A DNA stretch of 5,420 nt from Deltaproteobacteria bacterium (GTDB lineage Bacteria > Desulfobacterota > DSM-4660 > Desulfatiglandales > Desulfatiglandaceae), in NCBI GenBank assembly GCA_029932035.1, contig JAOZQV010000269.1, positions 1-5,420 of the forward strand, written 5' to 3'. The position numbers and the translations under genes were made by a program. The notes under the pieces are model-generated. The model made no database searches. It saw only the letters and a list, made by a program, of their open reading frames with translations, and was not told where the DNA came from. Shown here in pieces: positions 5,204-5,420 of this stretch (position 1 is its first letter; each line of letters starts with the position of its first letter).

Positions 5204-5356
5204 ATGGCAAAACCTAATTACCAGTTCAAGAAACGTCAGAAAGAATTGGCCAAGAAAAAAAAGAAAGAGGAAAAAAGGCAACGCAAGCTGGAAAACAAGA
5301 CGGTTGAAACCGATGAAACTGAAAAAGACCCGACCCCTTCAATGGAGGACCGGTAA
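5204..5356 (+). CDS. Small Lys/Glu-rich protein of unknown function
   Basis: This 50-aa protein begins MAKPNYQFKKRQKELAKKKK. It then has a Lys/Arg/Glu-rich stretch to about residue 31 and an acidic tail (ETDETEKDPT). Residues 8-31 are strongly charged and probably helical. The start at 5204 is chosen over an in-frame ATG at 5132 because AAAGGAA (5193-5199) lies just upstream and because MAKPNY-F-KRQ-ELAKKKK is a start I recall from small uncharacterised proteins in Proteobacteria and Desulfobacterota. The basic segment suggests nucleic-acid or ribosome contact, but no function is established. It follows the csp terminator by 99 nt. I find no clear promoter in that gap, so its transcription may depend on read-through or an unrecognised promoter. 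Confidence 0.75.
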   Translation: MAKPNYQFKKRQKELAKKKKKEEKRQRKLENKTVETDETEKDPTPSMEDR

Positions 5357-5395
5357 GCATATGGACCGACCAGCACCAATTGCCGGAGCTATACA

Positions 5396-5420
5396 ATGGC
5401 AATAATTGAACATAAAAAAG
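5396..5420 (+). CDS. Possible 5' end of a further gene, cut by the window edge
   Basis: The ATG at 5396 opens MAIIEHKK before the window ends. CGGAG (5384-5388) gives a ribosome-binding-like site 7 nt upstream, and the start lies 40 nt after the stop of the small Lys-rich gene on the same strand. Eight codons are too few to identify a product. Confidence 0.35.

Overview
The window looks like a chromosomal segment from a mesophilic, probably anaerobic Gram-negative bacterium of moderate GC content. Desulfobacterota is my best guess. It rests on gene style: a GxxExxY-family relic with GCAAAG repeats, a HisD-family dehydrogenase beside SDR genes, and a csp gene followed by a tiny Lys-rich protein. 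No marker gene here proves the taxonomy.

Region 1 (1-213) is a collapsed GxxExxY cassette. The first ten codons and the last ~35 codons of a GxxExxY gene survive in different frames, and a perfect 23-nt inverted repeat built from GCAAAG units encloses them. Region 2 (322-3138) is a plus-strand catabolic-type gene cluster. A 5' fragment of an SDR gene is fused out of frame to the 3' end of a 3-hydroxyacyl-CoA dehydrogenase gene. Then come an intact HisD-family dehydrogenase (1090-2361), which resembles the sulfopropanediol dehydrogenase HpsN more than a histidine-biosynthesis HisD, and an intact SDR (2374-3138). The last two genes form a tight operon of NAD(P)-dependent alcohol/polyol dehydrogenases. 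The upstream pair has been destroyed by a deletion.

Region 3 (3139-4849) is about 1.7 kb without a convincing intact gene. It holds a promoter whose -35 box lies inside a perfect 9-bp inverted repeat, a possible 49-aa single-span membrane peptide, a stable hairpin, and a minus-strand stretch (3774-4166) where four overlapping open segments read like one frameshifted secretory gene. Region 4 (4690-5104) is a complete cold-shock gene unit: promoter, long leader with a stem that covers the Shine-Dalgarno sequence, a 66-aa Csp, and a strong intrinsic terminator. Region 5 (5204-5420) holds a 50-aa Lys/Glu-rich small protein and the first codons of a possible further gene.

Two deletion scars and one putative frameshifted gene occur in 5.4 kb. 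Either this locus is decaying or the assembly contains errors, and raw reads would decide.
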